Below, one piece after another: positions 25,516 through 34,684 of a DNA stretch of 64,000 nucleotides. The first letter of the stretch is position 1. Each line of letters starts with the position of its first letter. The position numbers and the translations under genes are program-made. Below the pieces are notes generated by a model that ran no database searches, was not told the origin of the DNA, and worked only from the letters and a program-made list of their open reading frames with translations. Source of the stretch: Pseudalkalibacillus sp045920555 (GTDB lineage: Bacteria; Bacillota; Bacilli; Bacillales; Fictibacillaceae); assembly GCF_045920555.1 (NCBI RefSeq), contig NZ_CP174509.1, positions 5,332,001-5,396,000 of the forward strand, read 5' to 3'.

Positions 25516-26607
25516 TCACCTCGCTTTTGTGAAAGAGTTTTTATAGGTCAGCTTAGAAAAAATCTCATTCAAACTCAGGTCCGCTGCAGCCATTGAGGTA
25601 TCTGCAGCCCCGTAATAGACCCTAACGTTATCTCCCTGTACGGTAACACCGCAAGTAAAGACAACGTTTCCAAAAAATCCGTCTTTCTCGTAATCCGCAT
25701 CCGGAACAAGGATCGGTTCTTCACTCTTTGCGAGTATTTTCGCCGGGTTGTCCAGGTCTAATAGGACTGCCCCTAAACAATAGCGGTCATTTTTATCAGC
25801 AGCATGGTAGATTTCCAGCCAGCCTTTTTCGGTTTTGAACGGGACTGCCCCGCCACCGATCCGGCCGTTATCCCAACCGTCCTCACTCAAACCAAGCAAG
25901 TACTGATGGTTGCCCCAATACATGAGATTGTCCGATTCTGCGATCCAGATTTCAGGTTTACCGATGCCCTTTGGAACCGGACGATGGAGTGTATAATATT
26001 TTCCATTAATCTTTTCAGGGAAGATCGCGACATCTTTATTCTCCGGATGAAGCATCAGACCTAAGCGTTCATAATTGACAAAGTCTGTGGTTGAAATCAA
26101 TCCGACGCCAATCCCCTCAGCTGATACTGCGCTATATTGGATGTAATACGTATCGTCAATCTGCGTCACACGCGGATCTTCAATCCCCCATGCTTCACGT
26201 TCCGTTCCGGGATAGATGAAAGGTTCCTCATCTATTGTAAAGTTCCGCCCATCCTTACTTCTCGCAATTCGGATATATGAAAGCGAAGAAAGATAGGCTG
26301 CTGTCCGATTTTTTGGGTCATTATATAGAACTGTCCTAGGATCGGAATAGTCATAGTTTGGATCATGGATATCCAACTCAATGATCTTCAACTTTCCTTT
26401 CCCGTCAGAAAAGTCGATGATTGGTGCCTTTACCACACCGGGATCATGGTTGATCGGTCGTTCCGCTACCCGTAGCAGCAATAATGTTTCACCTTCATAC
26501 TCTGCAACACCAGCGTTGAAAACCCCGATGACTTCATGATCATCATGGTATGGCTTGATATCTTCCGGTGTAATCAGAGGATTTTCTTTGAAGCGTTCTA
26601 CTTTCAT
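25516..26607 (-). CDS. GH130-type beta-mannoside phosphorylase
   Basis: The product should cleave beta-1,4-mannosidic linkages with phosphate, giving mannose 1-phosphate, in the cytoplasm after import. GH130 features include FNAGVAEYEGETLLLLRVAE near the N-terminus, the blade motif WGIEDPRVTQID with the proposed catalytic Asp near 145, and RIGGGAVPFKTEKGWLEIYH later, all within a five-bladed propeller of 363 residues. The ATG at 26607 is 7 bases after GGAGGA and is preferred to the TTG before it. Exact substrate (mannobiose, longer mannan pieces or Man-GlcNAc) cannot be told by eye. Confidence 0.9.
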   Translation of the reverse strand: MKVERFKENPLITPEDIKPYHDDHEVIGVFNAGVAEYEGETLLLLRVAERPINHDPGVVKAPIIDFSDGKGKLKIIELDIHDPNYDYSDPRTVLYNDPKNRTAAYLSSLSYIRIARSKDGRNFTIDEEPFIYPGTEREAWGIEDPRVTQIDDTYYIQYSAVSAEGIGVGLISTTDFVNYERLGLMLHPENKDVAIFPEKINGKYYTLHRPVPKGIGKPEIWIAESDNLMYWGNHQYLLGLSEDGWDNGRIGGGAVPFKTEKGWLEIYHAADKNDRYCLGAVLLDLDNPAKILAKSEEPILVPDADYEKDGFFGNVVFTCGVTVQGDNVRVYYGAADTSMAAADLSLNEIFSKLTYKNSFTKAR

Positions 26608-26658
26608 CAATTCTCCTCCAGTTAGTAAGTCATAGTTTGCATTGTCTTATTTCACCAT

Positions 26659-26674
26659 TTTGAAAGCGCTTTTA
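26659..26674. promoter_or_regulatory. cre site upstream of the GH130 operon
   Basis: TTTGAAAGCGCTTTTA fits the CcpA catabolite-responsive element consensus. It lies 52 bp upstream of the GH130 start codon, where CcpA binding would repress the operon when glucose is present. Confidence 0.75.
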
Positions 26675-26745
26675 ATAGAGAGTATGATAAAATGACAATA
26701 AAGCTTGTAATTTATTTTGTAACTTTTCTGTAATTATACAACTCT

Positions 26746-26776
26746 AATTTGTAATGTCAATAAATAATTACAAATT
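26746..26776. promoter_or_regulatory. Inverted repeat in the LacI-GH130 intergenic region
   Basis: AATTTGTAAT at 26746-26755 is repeated in reverse as ATTACAAATT at 26767-26776. Possible operator or promoter element in the divergent control region. Confidence 0.45.
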
Positions 26777-26842
26777 TTACGTCGATAAATCTATTAAATA
26801 ATACATATACCTTGTATTTATCTATAACAACAAGTATATTAT

Positions 26843-26856
26843 TTGTAACGTTACTA
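26843..26856. promoter_or_regulatory. LacI-type operator
   Basis: GTAACGTTAC (26845-26854) is a perfect palindrome with the central CG typical of LacI/GalR-family operators, 54 bp upstream of the LacI-type gene. It probably mediates autoregulation and may also act on the divergent operon. Confidence 0.65.
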
Positions 26857-26907
26857 TTAATTACTAACATGACAATTTTGCGATAGATTAAGAAAGGTTG
26901 AATTGAT

Positions 26908-27936
26908 ATGGCAAAAAAAGTGACCATGCAAGACATTGCCGATGTACTCAACATCTCTAAAAACTCCGTCTCACAGGCATTGAGCGGGAAACCGGGCGTA
27001 AGTGAAGAAACACGGAAGGAGGTATATAAGGTTGCGGATGATTTAGGTTATCGGTACACACCCAAAACCCCACAACCTGTAAAAGAGAAAAAAGCCACTG
27101 GCAATATCGCTTTGATTGCTTCCGATTTCGCCTTTTCAATGAAAAGTTTCTTTGGGGAGATTTATTTATCGATCGAAAAAGAGGTTCAGAAAAGGAATAA
27201 AAACCTGTTGATCCAATCTGTCAGCAGTCATGCGAGGGACCATTTGATTTTACCTTCCTTTATTGAAGACAAATCGGTCGATGGGGTCCTTGTACTTTCG
27301 CACATCAGTAATGAATACATCAACAAAGTGATCGAAACCGGTATTCCGACCGTGCTGATCGATCATCATCATCCGAGTATCGAAGCGGATGCGATTTTGA
27401 CGAATAACCGCTTCGGTGCATACACTGCTGTCCAGCACTTGATCGAATTAGGGCATGAGGAGATCGCATACGTAGGAGATGTCGATTTTTCACCGAGTTA
27501 TCAGGAGCGTCTGGAAGGGTACTTGCTTGCCTTGAAGGACTATGGAATCGAGCCGAAGAAGGAATTGATCTTCAATAACGCACCAGAAGAGGACCAAGTC
27601 ATCAACAGCTATATTTCACAATTGGCAGAAAAGCCAACTGCCTGGTTTTGCGTAAACGATGGACTCGGTTACCTTGTGAACTCAGGTTTAAAGCTCAAAG
27701 GGATACAAGTCCCTGAACAGGCCTCTGTCTTCAGTTTTGATGACGGTCAGCTTTCCCGTCTATCCACACCACGGATCACAACAATGGCCATCGATCTGCC
27801 TCTCTTCGGGAAAAGAGCGCTTGACCAGTTGTTCTTGCGAATCGATCATCCTGAAGAGCCGTATCAGGAAACCCTCTTGCCAGCGAAGTTGATCAAAAGG
27901 GAATCCACAAGTCATGGTCCTAAACTTAAGGATTAG
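26908..27936 (+). CDS. LacI/GalR-family transcriptional regulator
   Basis: The 342-residue repressor has the N-terminal helix-turn-helix (VTMQDIADVLNISKNSVSQAL, residues 4-24), the hinge, and a periplasmic-binding-protein-like effector domain with the conserved SFDDGQLSRLSTP segment near residue 275. It reads away from the GH130 operon and is expected to repress it until an imported mannoside or its phosphate binds. Start has AAAGG upstream. Confidence 0.93.
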   Translation: MAKKVTMQDIADVLNISKNSVSQALSGKPGVSEETRKEVYKVADDLGYRYTPKTPQPVKEKKATGNIALIASDFAFSMKSFFGEIYLSIEKEVQKRNKNLLIQSVSSHARDHLILPSFIEDKSVDGVLVLSHISNEYINKVIETGIPTVLIDHHHPSIEADAILTNNRFGAYTAVQHLIELGHEEIAYVGDVDFSPSYQERLEGYLLALKDYGIEPKKELIFNNAPEEDQVINSYISQLAEKPTAWFCVNDGLGYLVNSGLKLKGIQVPEQASVFSFDDGQLSRLSTPRITTMAIDLPLFGKRALDQLFLRIDHPEEPYQETLLPAKLIKRESTSHGPKLKD

Positions 27937-28009
27937 TTTGGTCAAAAAGGATCAAATCTATTTAATGTGTATAGCAGCATTTTATTTTGTAAAAAAGATG
28001 GAGTCGTAA

Positions 28010-28156
28010 ATGACTCAAATAAAACTCTGGAAAAGCCTACAGAGCGTATCCCGAAAACTTTTTGGTGTACATGTAGAATCAGGATATCTTCTTTACTCTT
28101 TGTCATACATGGGAAAGAGAAGAGCAAAACTCATGGCCTTGCCAAAACTGGTCTAA
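28010..28156 (+). CDS. Possible small basic protein, 48 aa
   Basis: An ATG frame gives a basic peptide (MTQIKLWKSLQSVSRKLFG ... MALPKLV). No good ribosome site is seen and no family is recognised. It may be a small gene or the 3' scrap of an older one. Confidence 0.25.
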   Translation: MTQIKLWKSLQSVSRKLFGVHVESGYLLYSLSYMGKRRAKLMALPKLV

Positions 28157-28208
28157 AATAAATATAATAATAAGGAATTTAATAATTATTATAAAAAGAG
28201 GTTAAAAG

Positions 28209-28649
28209 ATGGGCTATATAGAAAACATTCGAAAAGTTGTTGGTAATATGCCTATTATTTTAAATTCAGCTGGGATTATCCTTAAGGATTCAAATAATAA
28301 AGTTTTATTAGTTAACAGAGCAGATACAAATAATTGGGGGATTCCAGGTGGGTATATGGAACTTGGTGAAACCTTTGAACAAACTGTTGATAGGGAACTT
28401 TATGAAGAGTTAGGTATAAGATTAATAAACCTTTCTCTTATTCATATTTTTTCTGGGAAGGAATTTTATCATGAATACCCAAATGGTGATAAAGTATACA
28501 GTGTTATTGCCATTTATACTGCTGATAATTATGAAGGTAAAATTATTGTAGACAATTCAGAGGTGAAAGAAGCTATGTTCTTTAATTCACATAATTTACC
28601 TAAAGAATTAACATTAAATACAAGAAAGATATTAGAATACATATTATGA
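28209..28649 (+). CDS. NUDIX hydrolase
   Basis: The 146-residue product hydrolyses a nucleoside-diphosphate-linked compound. The Nudix box is complete: GGYMELGETFEQTVDRELYE followed by ELGI at about residues 49-72. Start follows AGAGG. It stands alone between the LacI gene and the exopolysaccharide locus, so a link to either is not shown. Confidence 0.93.
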   Translation: MGYIENIRKVVGNMPIILNSAGIILKDSNNKVLLVNRADTNNWGIPGGYMELGETFEQTVDRELYEELGIRLINLSLIHIFSGKEFYHEYPNGDKVYSVIAIYTADNYEGKIIVDNSEVKEAMFFNSHNLPKELTLNTRKILEYIL

Positions 28650-28654
28650 TATTA

Positions 28655-28695
28655 GGTTATACCTACTAGCATTAGCAGGTATAACCTTTGTTTTG
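28655..28695. terminator. Terminator between the NUDIX gene and the polysaccharide locus
   Basis: GGTTATACCT pairs perfectly with AGGTATAACC and is followed by TTTGTTTTG. It ends the NUDIX transcript and lies 20 bp from the last exopolysaccharide gene, which converges on it. Confidence 0.88.
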
Positions 28696-28714
28696 TAGCA
28701 AACTTTACTGTTAA

Positions 28715-29881
28715 TTAATCCCTACTAAATAAATCTCTTGTATAGACCTTGTCCTTAACTTCATGTAACTCATCTGATAATCGATTAGCTACGATTATAT
28801 TCGAAATTTTTTTAAATTCTTCAAAATCATTTATAACTCTAGAATTGTAAAACTCTTCCTCTTTAAGGGCAGGTTCATATACAACAACTTCAATACCTTT
28901 AGCTTTTATTCGCTTCATAACACCTTGGATAGCTGATTGTCTAAAGTTATCCGAGTCCATTTTCATAGTAAGTCTATAAATACCAACAATCTTGGGATTC
29001 TTCTTAATAATCATTTCGGCAATATGATCTTTTCTTGTTCTATTTGCGTCTACGATTGCTGTCATTATATTATTTGGAACGTCTTCGTAATTGGCTAATA
29101 GCTGTTTTGTATCTTTAGGTAAGCAGTAACCGCCATATCCAAAAGAAGGATTATTATAGTGGTTACCAATTCGTGGATCTAAGCCCACTCCATCAATAAT
29201 TTGCTTACTGTCTAATCCTCTTACCTCTGAATAAGAATCGAGCTCATTAAAAAATGCGACTCTCATCGCAAGGTATGTGTTGGCAAATAGTTTAATAGCT
29301 TCCGCTTCTGTTGAATTGGTAAATAACACAGGGATATCATCCATAATAGCTCCTTGAACTAATAAGTCAGCAAACACTTTAGCCCTATTAGACTGTTCCC
29401 CAACAATTATACGTGAAGGATGTAAATTATCATATAAAGCCTTTCCTTCTCTTAAAAACTCTGGTGAGAAGATGATATTATCCGTTTCGAATTTTTCTTT
29501 TATTTTTTCTGTATAACCAACTGGGACTGTAGACTTGATTACCATTACCGCATCTGGATTAATAGATAGAATATTAGCGATAACCGCTTCAACAGTTCTA
29601 GTATTAAAATAGTTTTTCTCTGGATCATAATTCGTAGGTGTTGAAATGATTACAAAATCTGTATCTTTATAAGCTTTATAATTGTCAGTAGTTGCAGTTA
29701 GATTTAGTTCTTTTGTTGCTAAATATTCTTCGATCTCATTATCAATAATAGGAGACCTTTTATTGTTGATCATTTCTACTTTTTCTTGAATAATATCGAG
29801 TGCTATTACTTCATTATGTTGGGCTAGTAAAATTGCATTTGACAAGCCAACATAGCCTGTTCCAGCAATTGTTATTTTCAT
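28715..29881 (-). CDS. ugd: UDP-glucose 6-dehydrogenase-type enzyme
   Basis: The enzyme oxidises UDP-glucose to UDP-glucuronate with two NAD. The 388-residue product has the N-terminal NAD motif AGTGYVGLSNA and the catalytic Cys in FGYGGYCLPKDT near residue 255. Start at the ATG giving MKITIAGTG, eight bases after AAGGAAG. The compact length and the sequence around TVPVGYTEKIKEKF match the Ugd group rather than WecC. It is the last gene of the exopolysaccharide locus and supplies an acidic sugar. Confidence 0.9.
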   Translation of the reverse strand: MKITIAGTGYVGLSNAILLAQHNEVIALDIIQEKVEMINNKRSPIIDNEIEEYLATKELNLTATTDNYKAYKDTDFVIISTPTNYDPEKNYFNTRTVEAVIANILSINPDAVMVIKSTVPVGYTEKIKEKFETDNIIFSPEFLREGKALYDNLHPSRIIVGEQSNRAKVFADLLVQGAIMDDIPVLFTNSTEAEAIKLFANTYLAMRVAFFNELDSYSEVRGLDSKQIIDGVGLDPRIGNHYNNPSFGYGGYCLPKDTKQLLANYEDVPNNIMTAIVDANRTRKDHIAEMIIKKNPKIVGIYRLTMKMDSDNFRQSAIQGVMKRIKAKGIEVVVYEPALKEEEFYNSRVINDFEEFKKISNIIVANRLSDELHEVKDKVYTRDLFSRD

Positions 29882-29994
29882 TTTCTTTACTTCCTTTTCG
29901 TTTATAGCTTTAGTGTTTTTCATAGTATTTTAAATAAGATTTTATGATCTATCTAGCTTTTAGATATCTTGAATTATAAGACGGAGTGCATTTC

Positions 29995-31080
29995 TTAATG
30001 TTCCAATACATCCGCTATCCTCTTACTAGCAAAACCATCACCATAGGGATTGCTGGCTTTACTCATTTTTTCATACTTAACCTGATCTTCAAGAAGTAGT
30101 TTAAATGTATTTTAAATATAATCTTCATTAGTCCCGACTAACTTTAAAGTTCCAGAAGCTACACCTTCAGGTCGCTCTGTGGTATCACGCATTACCAACA
30201 CTGACTTACCTAGACTTGGAGCCTCCTCCTGAATACCCCCACTATTAGTCAATATCAAATATGCTCTAGAAAGAAAATTATGGAAATCCAAGACCTCCAA
30301 AGGCTCAATAATTTTAACTCTTTCGCAATTTCCTAGAATATCATTTGCTGCTTCCCTTACTAATGGGTTCATATGAATTGGGTATATTACTTTAATATCC
30401 GGATGCTCATCTATGATTCTTTTAATTGCTTTAAACATATTCCTCATTGGCGCCCCAAGATTCTCTCTTCTATGAGCAGTAATCATTATAAGTCTGCTAT
30501 CATAAGCCCAGACAAGATGCGCGTGAGGATAATCTTCTCTAACGGTAGTTTTAAGTGCATCTATGGCAGTATTACCAGTTACATATATAGAAGATGAGTC
30601 TTTTCTCTTTAGAAATATCAGTTGGTGCAAAATTATTTTATACTTCGCTACAATGCCTACAGCTTGACGATTAAATTCTTCTGGATATGGTGAGTAGATA
30701 TTATAAGTTCTTAAACCTGCCTCTACATGGCCAACCGGAATCTGCATGTAAAAACATGCTAAAGATGTTACAAAAGTTGTAGAAGTATCACCATGAACTA
30801 AAACTACGTCCGGCTTTACTTTCTTCTAATACAGATTTCATTTTTTCTAAAATATTTACCCTCACATCAAATAAGGTCTGTTTTGCTTTCATAATGGATA
30901 AGTCAAAATCCGAGACAACATCAAACACATTTAAAACTTAGTCTAACATTTCTCTATGCTGACCTGTAACGCAAACGATAGTGTCTAACTTTTCTCGTGT
31001 TTTCATTTCTTTAACCAAGGGGCACATTTTAATAGCTTCTGGCCTCGTTCCAAATACAACCATTACTTTTTTCTTCATTA
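29995..31080 (-). pseudogene. wecB: UDP-GlcNAc 2-epimerase (WecB/MnaA type), inactivated
   Basis: The reading starts with MKKKVMVVFGTRPEAIKM, the family signature, and ends with GDGFASKRIADVLEH. Between them there is a TAA at 30938-30940 (after HREMLD), a frameshift near 30820, and a second in-frame TAA at about 30109-30111 (after GTNEDYI). The middle contains HVEAGLRT, HRREN and SGGIQEEAP, all characteristic. Three lesions in one gene make a sequencing error unlikely. Loss would remove the local source of UDP-ManNAc, which the WecC-type dehydrogenase in the same locus needs; another epimerase elsewhere may replace it. Confidence 0.9.
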
Positions 31081-31135
31081 TATCTACCAACTTTATTTAA
31101 GAATTCACTATGAACAAGTTTCTTGTATTAAGAAA

Positions 31136-33253
31136 TTACTCATTCCTTAGTTGTCTTGCAGCTTCCAAAGATGCTTCTGTAACTTCAAATATTTCTCCTA
31201 ATTCAATTGGAGATTCACCATTTTTCACACCGTTAATAAAGGCCTTCATTTCATTAACGTGCCCTTTATCTTGTGATCTAAGTTTCATTTTTTTAAAGTT
31301 TGTCCAACCATAGCCAGTTAAACTTTTGAAGTTATCTAATGAAAGAATTTTACCATCTACAAATACTTCTAAACGTTCTTTTGGATAAGACTTATGACCA
31401 TTTGCAAAATAATGTACTGTTCCGATTGAACCATCCCCAAATGTCATCGTTATAGTTGCTTTATCCTCGGTCACTTTTTGGGAACTATCACTAATTTTAA
31501 TTGCATTAATATTTTCAATTCTGCTGCCTGCAATATATCGAAGTAAATCTATAAAATGACAAGCCTCTCCAATAATCCTTCCGCCACCTACAAGAGGATC
31601 TTGAGTCCAATGATCTGATGAAATATCTCCCGCATTAACCATCATTACCATTGTTTTCGGCTGGGTGGTAGTTCTCAACAATTCCTTCATTTTATCGATA
31701 TGAGGAGCAAACCTCCTATTAAAACCTACCATTAAAATTTTATTACTGTAGTCAATTTTTTTTAGGCCCACTAATTCTTCTTTTGATAAACATAAAGGCT
31801 TTTCAACAAAAACATGCTTATTAGCTCTTAAGCTTCTAGAGACGTATTCCGCATGAGTATCATGTCTGGTAGTTATAACAACTGTATTTATTTTTGGATC
31901 ATTAATGACCTCTTCACTATCAGTTGTTGTTTGTTCAAAGTTGAACCTTTTACCTACATGGACACCATTTACTCCTCCACTACTAACAATGGTTCTTAAA
32001 TTTATATCTAGGTTCTTCATTGCCGGAAGCAATACTTGATTAGTGAAATTACCAGCCCCAATAACTCCAAGTTGAATCTTACTATCCTTCTCGATATTTC
32101 CGTTTCTCAAATTGACTGTTTTATTTACTCGGTCTGGTTCACCACTATCTGGGTAATGGAGTATTAACCCTATTACTTTTTTATCCTCACTTAATGTTTT
32201 ATAAGCCTTTCCAGCATCTTTAATAGAATAAGTTTGTGAAATAAGGGGTTTGGTATCTATCTTTCCGTCTTTCATCATATTCAAAACAGCCTCAAAATTT
32301 CGTTGTTCTGTCCACCTAACAAATCCTAATGGGTAATCTTGTCCCTTTTCTTCGTAATTGGTATCATATCTACCAGGTCCATAAGAGCAAGAAACCTGAA
32401 AGGATAATTCTTTTTCATAGAACTCTGACCTCATTAATTCAAGCCCTGTAACACCAACTAATACAATTCTTCCTCTTTTTCGACACATATTTGCAGCTTG
32501 ACTAACGGGTTCACTACTTTTCGCACTAGCAGTTATTAATACTCCATCTACCCCACGTCCATTGGTTACTTTGTTTGCATAATTTACAGGATTTAACCCT
32601 TCTGACAGGTTAATTGCGTCCGCACCAAAGGATTTTGCCAATTCTACTTTATTATTATCAAAATCAGTTGCTATTACATTACATCCATGTGCTTTTAAAA
32701 GCTGTACTGATAACAATCCTATCAAGCCCAAACCTATTACCACGAAGGTTTCACCTAATGTAGGATTTGCTAATCTTATACCTTGTAAACCAATTGACGA
32801 CACAACTGTAAAGGCTGCCTCGTCATAATCGACTCCCTCTGGAATCTTGGCACACAAATTCTTAGGAGCACATACATATTCTGCATGTGAACCGTTTGAT
32901 ATAACTCTGTCCCCAACTTTAAATTCTTCAACATTTTTTCCAACTTCCACCACTATTCCCGCATTAGAATACCCTAGGGGAATAGGTTGATCAAGTTTTG
33001 TTTTTACAGCATTAATTGTTGGTTGAAGACCGTCAGTTTTAACTTTATCCAGAACTTGCTTTACTTTTTCCGGTTGTTGCTTAGCTTTCTGTAAATAGTT
33101 AGATTTACCAAAATCAACAAGCATTCTTTCAGTTCCAGCAGATACTACTGATGAAATTGATTTGATTAATACGTAGTTATCTTGACCTGCAGGCACTGGG
33201 ATTGATTCTATAATAGTTTCACCTGTTTTTAAGCTTTGGAGTAATTGATACAT
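31136..33253 (-). CDS. Bi-domain oxidoreductase: zinc-type alcohol dehydrogenase fused to Gfo/Idh/MocA
   Basis: The 705-residue product joins two enzymes. The N-terminal 350 residues are an MDR-type dehydrogenase with a cofactor motif (VIGLGLIGLLSVQLLK) near 170. The C-terminal 320 residues are a Gfo/Idh/MocA-type NAD(P) oxidoreductase starting at LGVIGAGNFTNQVLLP near 390, with the family motif EKPLCLS near 475. Such fusions recur in polysaccharide loci, often next to a heparinase-like lyase, as here, but their reaction is not established. A role in making or modifying an unusual sugar is inferred. Confidence 0.85.
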   Translation of the reverse strand: MYQLLQSLKTGETIIESIPVPAGQDNYVLIKSISSVVSAGTERMLVDFGKSNYLQKAKQQPEKVKQVLDKVKTDGLQPTINAVKTKLDQPIPLGYSNAGIVVEVGKNVEEFKVGDRVISNGSHAEYVCAPKNLCAKIPEGVDYDEAAFTVVSSIGLQGIRLANPTLGETFVVIGLGLIGLLSVQLLKAHGCNVIATDFDNNKVELAKSFGADAINLSEGLNPVNYANKVTNGRGVDGVLITASAKSSEPVSQAANMCRKRGRIVLVGVTGLELMRSEFYEKELSFQVSCSYGPGRYDTNYEEKGQDYPLGFVRWTEQRNFEAVLNMMKDGKIDTKPLISQTYSIKDAGKAYKTLSEDKKVIGLILHYPDSGEPDRVNKTVNLRNGNIEKDSKIQLGVIGAGNFTNQVLLPAMKNLDINLRTIVSSGGVNGVHVGKRFNFEQTTTDSEEVINDPKINTVVITTRHDTHAEYVSRSLRANKHVFVEKPLCLSKEELVGLKKIDYSNKILMVGFNRRFAPHIDKMKELLRTTTQPKTMVMMVNAGDISSDHWTQDPLVGGGRIIGEACHFIDLLRYIAGSRIENINAIKISDSSQKVTEDKATITMTFGDGSIGTVHYFANGHKSYPKERLEVFVDGKILSLDNFKSLTGYGWTNFKKMKLRSQDKGHVNEMKAFINGVKNGESPIELGEIFEVTEASLEAARQLRNE

Positions 33254-33297
33254 AAAATTTCTGCCTTTTTCAGCAGTTCACCCTCTCTATCAAAACT

Positions 33298-34635
33298 TTA
33301 TTTTATTAACAATGGTACCTTTCCTGCAGGAGACAAAACAGGGTTTGCTAATATTTGAAATTCAATTCTCATATCGATATTAGAGAAATCAAACTTACTT
33401 CTCCAATCAATACTTGTATTACTTTCCTCAGCCATTGGAGTTATTAGTATAGTTGCTACCCCAGATCTACTTTGCTTTACTTGTATAAACTTAGCATACC
33501 CAAATGCATCATGATGCCTTCCAAAAATCATTGCAGTTAGGCTAATGCTATGCCCTTTATTATCTATAATAAAATCCCCAATACGTCCTGACTCAATTTG
33601 AAATTCTTTAAGAATCCCATCGACTTTATTAATTGGGGTTATTAGGTCACCTGTATCATAGCGAATAAATGGTGATGCAGTATTATTATAAGATGTTCCA
33701 ATAAGTCGATAACTTCCTTGTCCGTTAATTACCGCTTCAGTAAATCCGTATGTTTGCATAGGATTATAGCAATATTTTTTCTCTTTTTCGTATGCTAATA
33801 CAGCCATTTCGCTATGCCCGTACCATGATAGGGTTGGTACACCTAAAACCTTCTCAATTTTATTTCTGTAAATTGGAGCTGGATATTCCGAACCAAGTAA
33901 TACACCTTTTAAATTTTCCCTTATTTTTGTTATCATTTTTGGAGAATTCTTTTCAATATATTCTGAAAAGTTATATATAGAGCTGGGATATCCATGAATA
34001 TAAGACACTTTTTTTTGGTTTAATAGTCTAGATAAATGGTTTATTAAATCGTTTAGATCAATATATGAATTTATAATATATTCATTATGGACAGGGTTAT
34101 ACTTATATGGCATATCCCCAAGGTTTTTACCTCTAAATATTAGCTTTAAATCTGTATGTTGATAGCCTAATTTTGACCAAATGGTATGCATATGACCCCA
34201 TTCTCTAGCAAATGCCTTAGAATCTAAATAAAAATTTAAGGGTTGACCGGATGTTCCTCCAGTATTAACTAATAATCTACCTTTTTCTGATATTGAACGA
34301 GATTCAATACCATAATTTTGAAGTGTTTTCTTTGTAATAATTGGTACCCTTTCTATATCTTCAAAGGTTTTAAGTGACTCAATATAAAACTTATTTTTTT
34401 TATAAAAATCGCTATAAAATTTACTATTAAAATAAGAATAAGTAACTATTTTTTTGAATTTATCGAAAATATATTTTTTTTGTTCTGGAGGACTTAGTGT
34501 TTCAAAATATATAATGTCTTTTTTCGATTTTAAATACTGACTTCCTAATCTAAGAGAAAAAGGGACATAAACAAATTTACTACTTATTGGTTCAGGGATT
34601 TCTTCTACTACTTTTTTTAATCTCTTTAATACCAT
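33298..34635 (-). CDS. CapK/phenylacetate-CoA ligase-like protein of the polysaccharide locus
   Basis: The 445-residue product belongs to the adenylate-forming PaaK/CapK group: the phosphate-binding loop VNTGGTSGQPLNF is at about 125 and the YDTGD motif near 325. In capsule loci these proteins are thought to activate or attach an acyl or amino-acid decoration, but this is not proven. Start at the ATG giving MVLKRLKK, nine bases after AAAGGAG. It lies between a glycosyltransferase and the bi-domain oxidoreductase, on the same transcript. Confidence 0.82.
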   Translation of the reverse strand: MVLKRLKKVVEEIPEPISSKFVYVPFSLRLGSQYLKSKKDIIYFETLSPPEQKKYIFDKFKKIVTYSYFNSKFYSDFYKKNKFYIESLKTFEDIERVPIITKKTLQNYGIESRSISEKGRLLVNTGGTSGQPLNFYLDSKAFAREWGHMHTIWSKLGYQHTDLKLIFRGKNLGDMPYKYNPVHNEYIINSYIDLNDLINHLSRLLNQKKVSYIHGYPSSIYNFSEYIEKNSPKMITKIRENLKGVLLGSEYPAPIYRNKIEKVLGVPTLSWYGHSEMAVLAYEKEKKYCYNPMQTYGFTEAVINGQGSYRLIGTSYNNTASPFIRYDTGDLITPINKVDGILKEFQIESGRIGDFIIDNKGHSISLTAMIFGRHHDAFGYAKFIQVKQSRSGVATILITPMAEESNTSIDWRSKFDFSNIDMRIEFQILANPVLSPAGKVPLLIK

Positions 34636-34684
34636 TAGACTCAACTCCTTTCTATTTAACATTAAAAATTACATAAGAACTTTA

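Noticed and set aside
27937..28208. A transposon end or RNA gene between LacI and NUDIX genes
   Set aside because: No inverted repeats, no duplicated target and no structured GC-rich segment were found.
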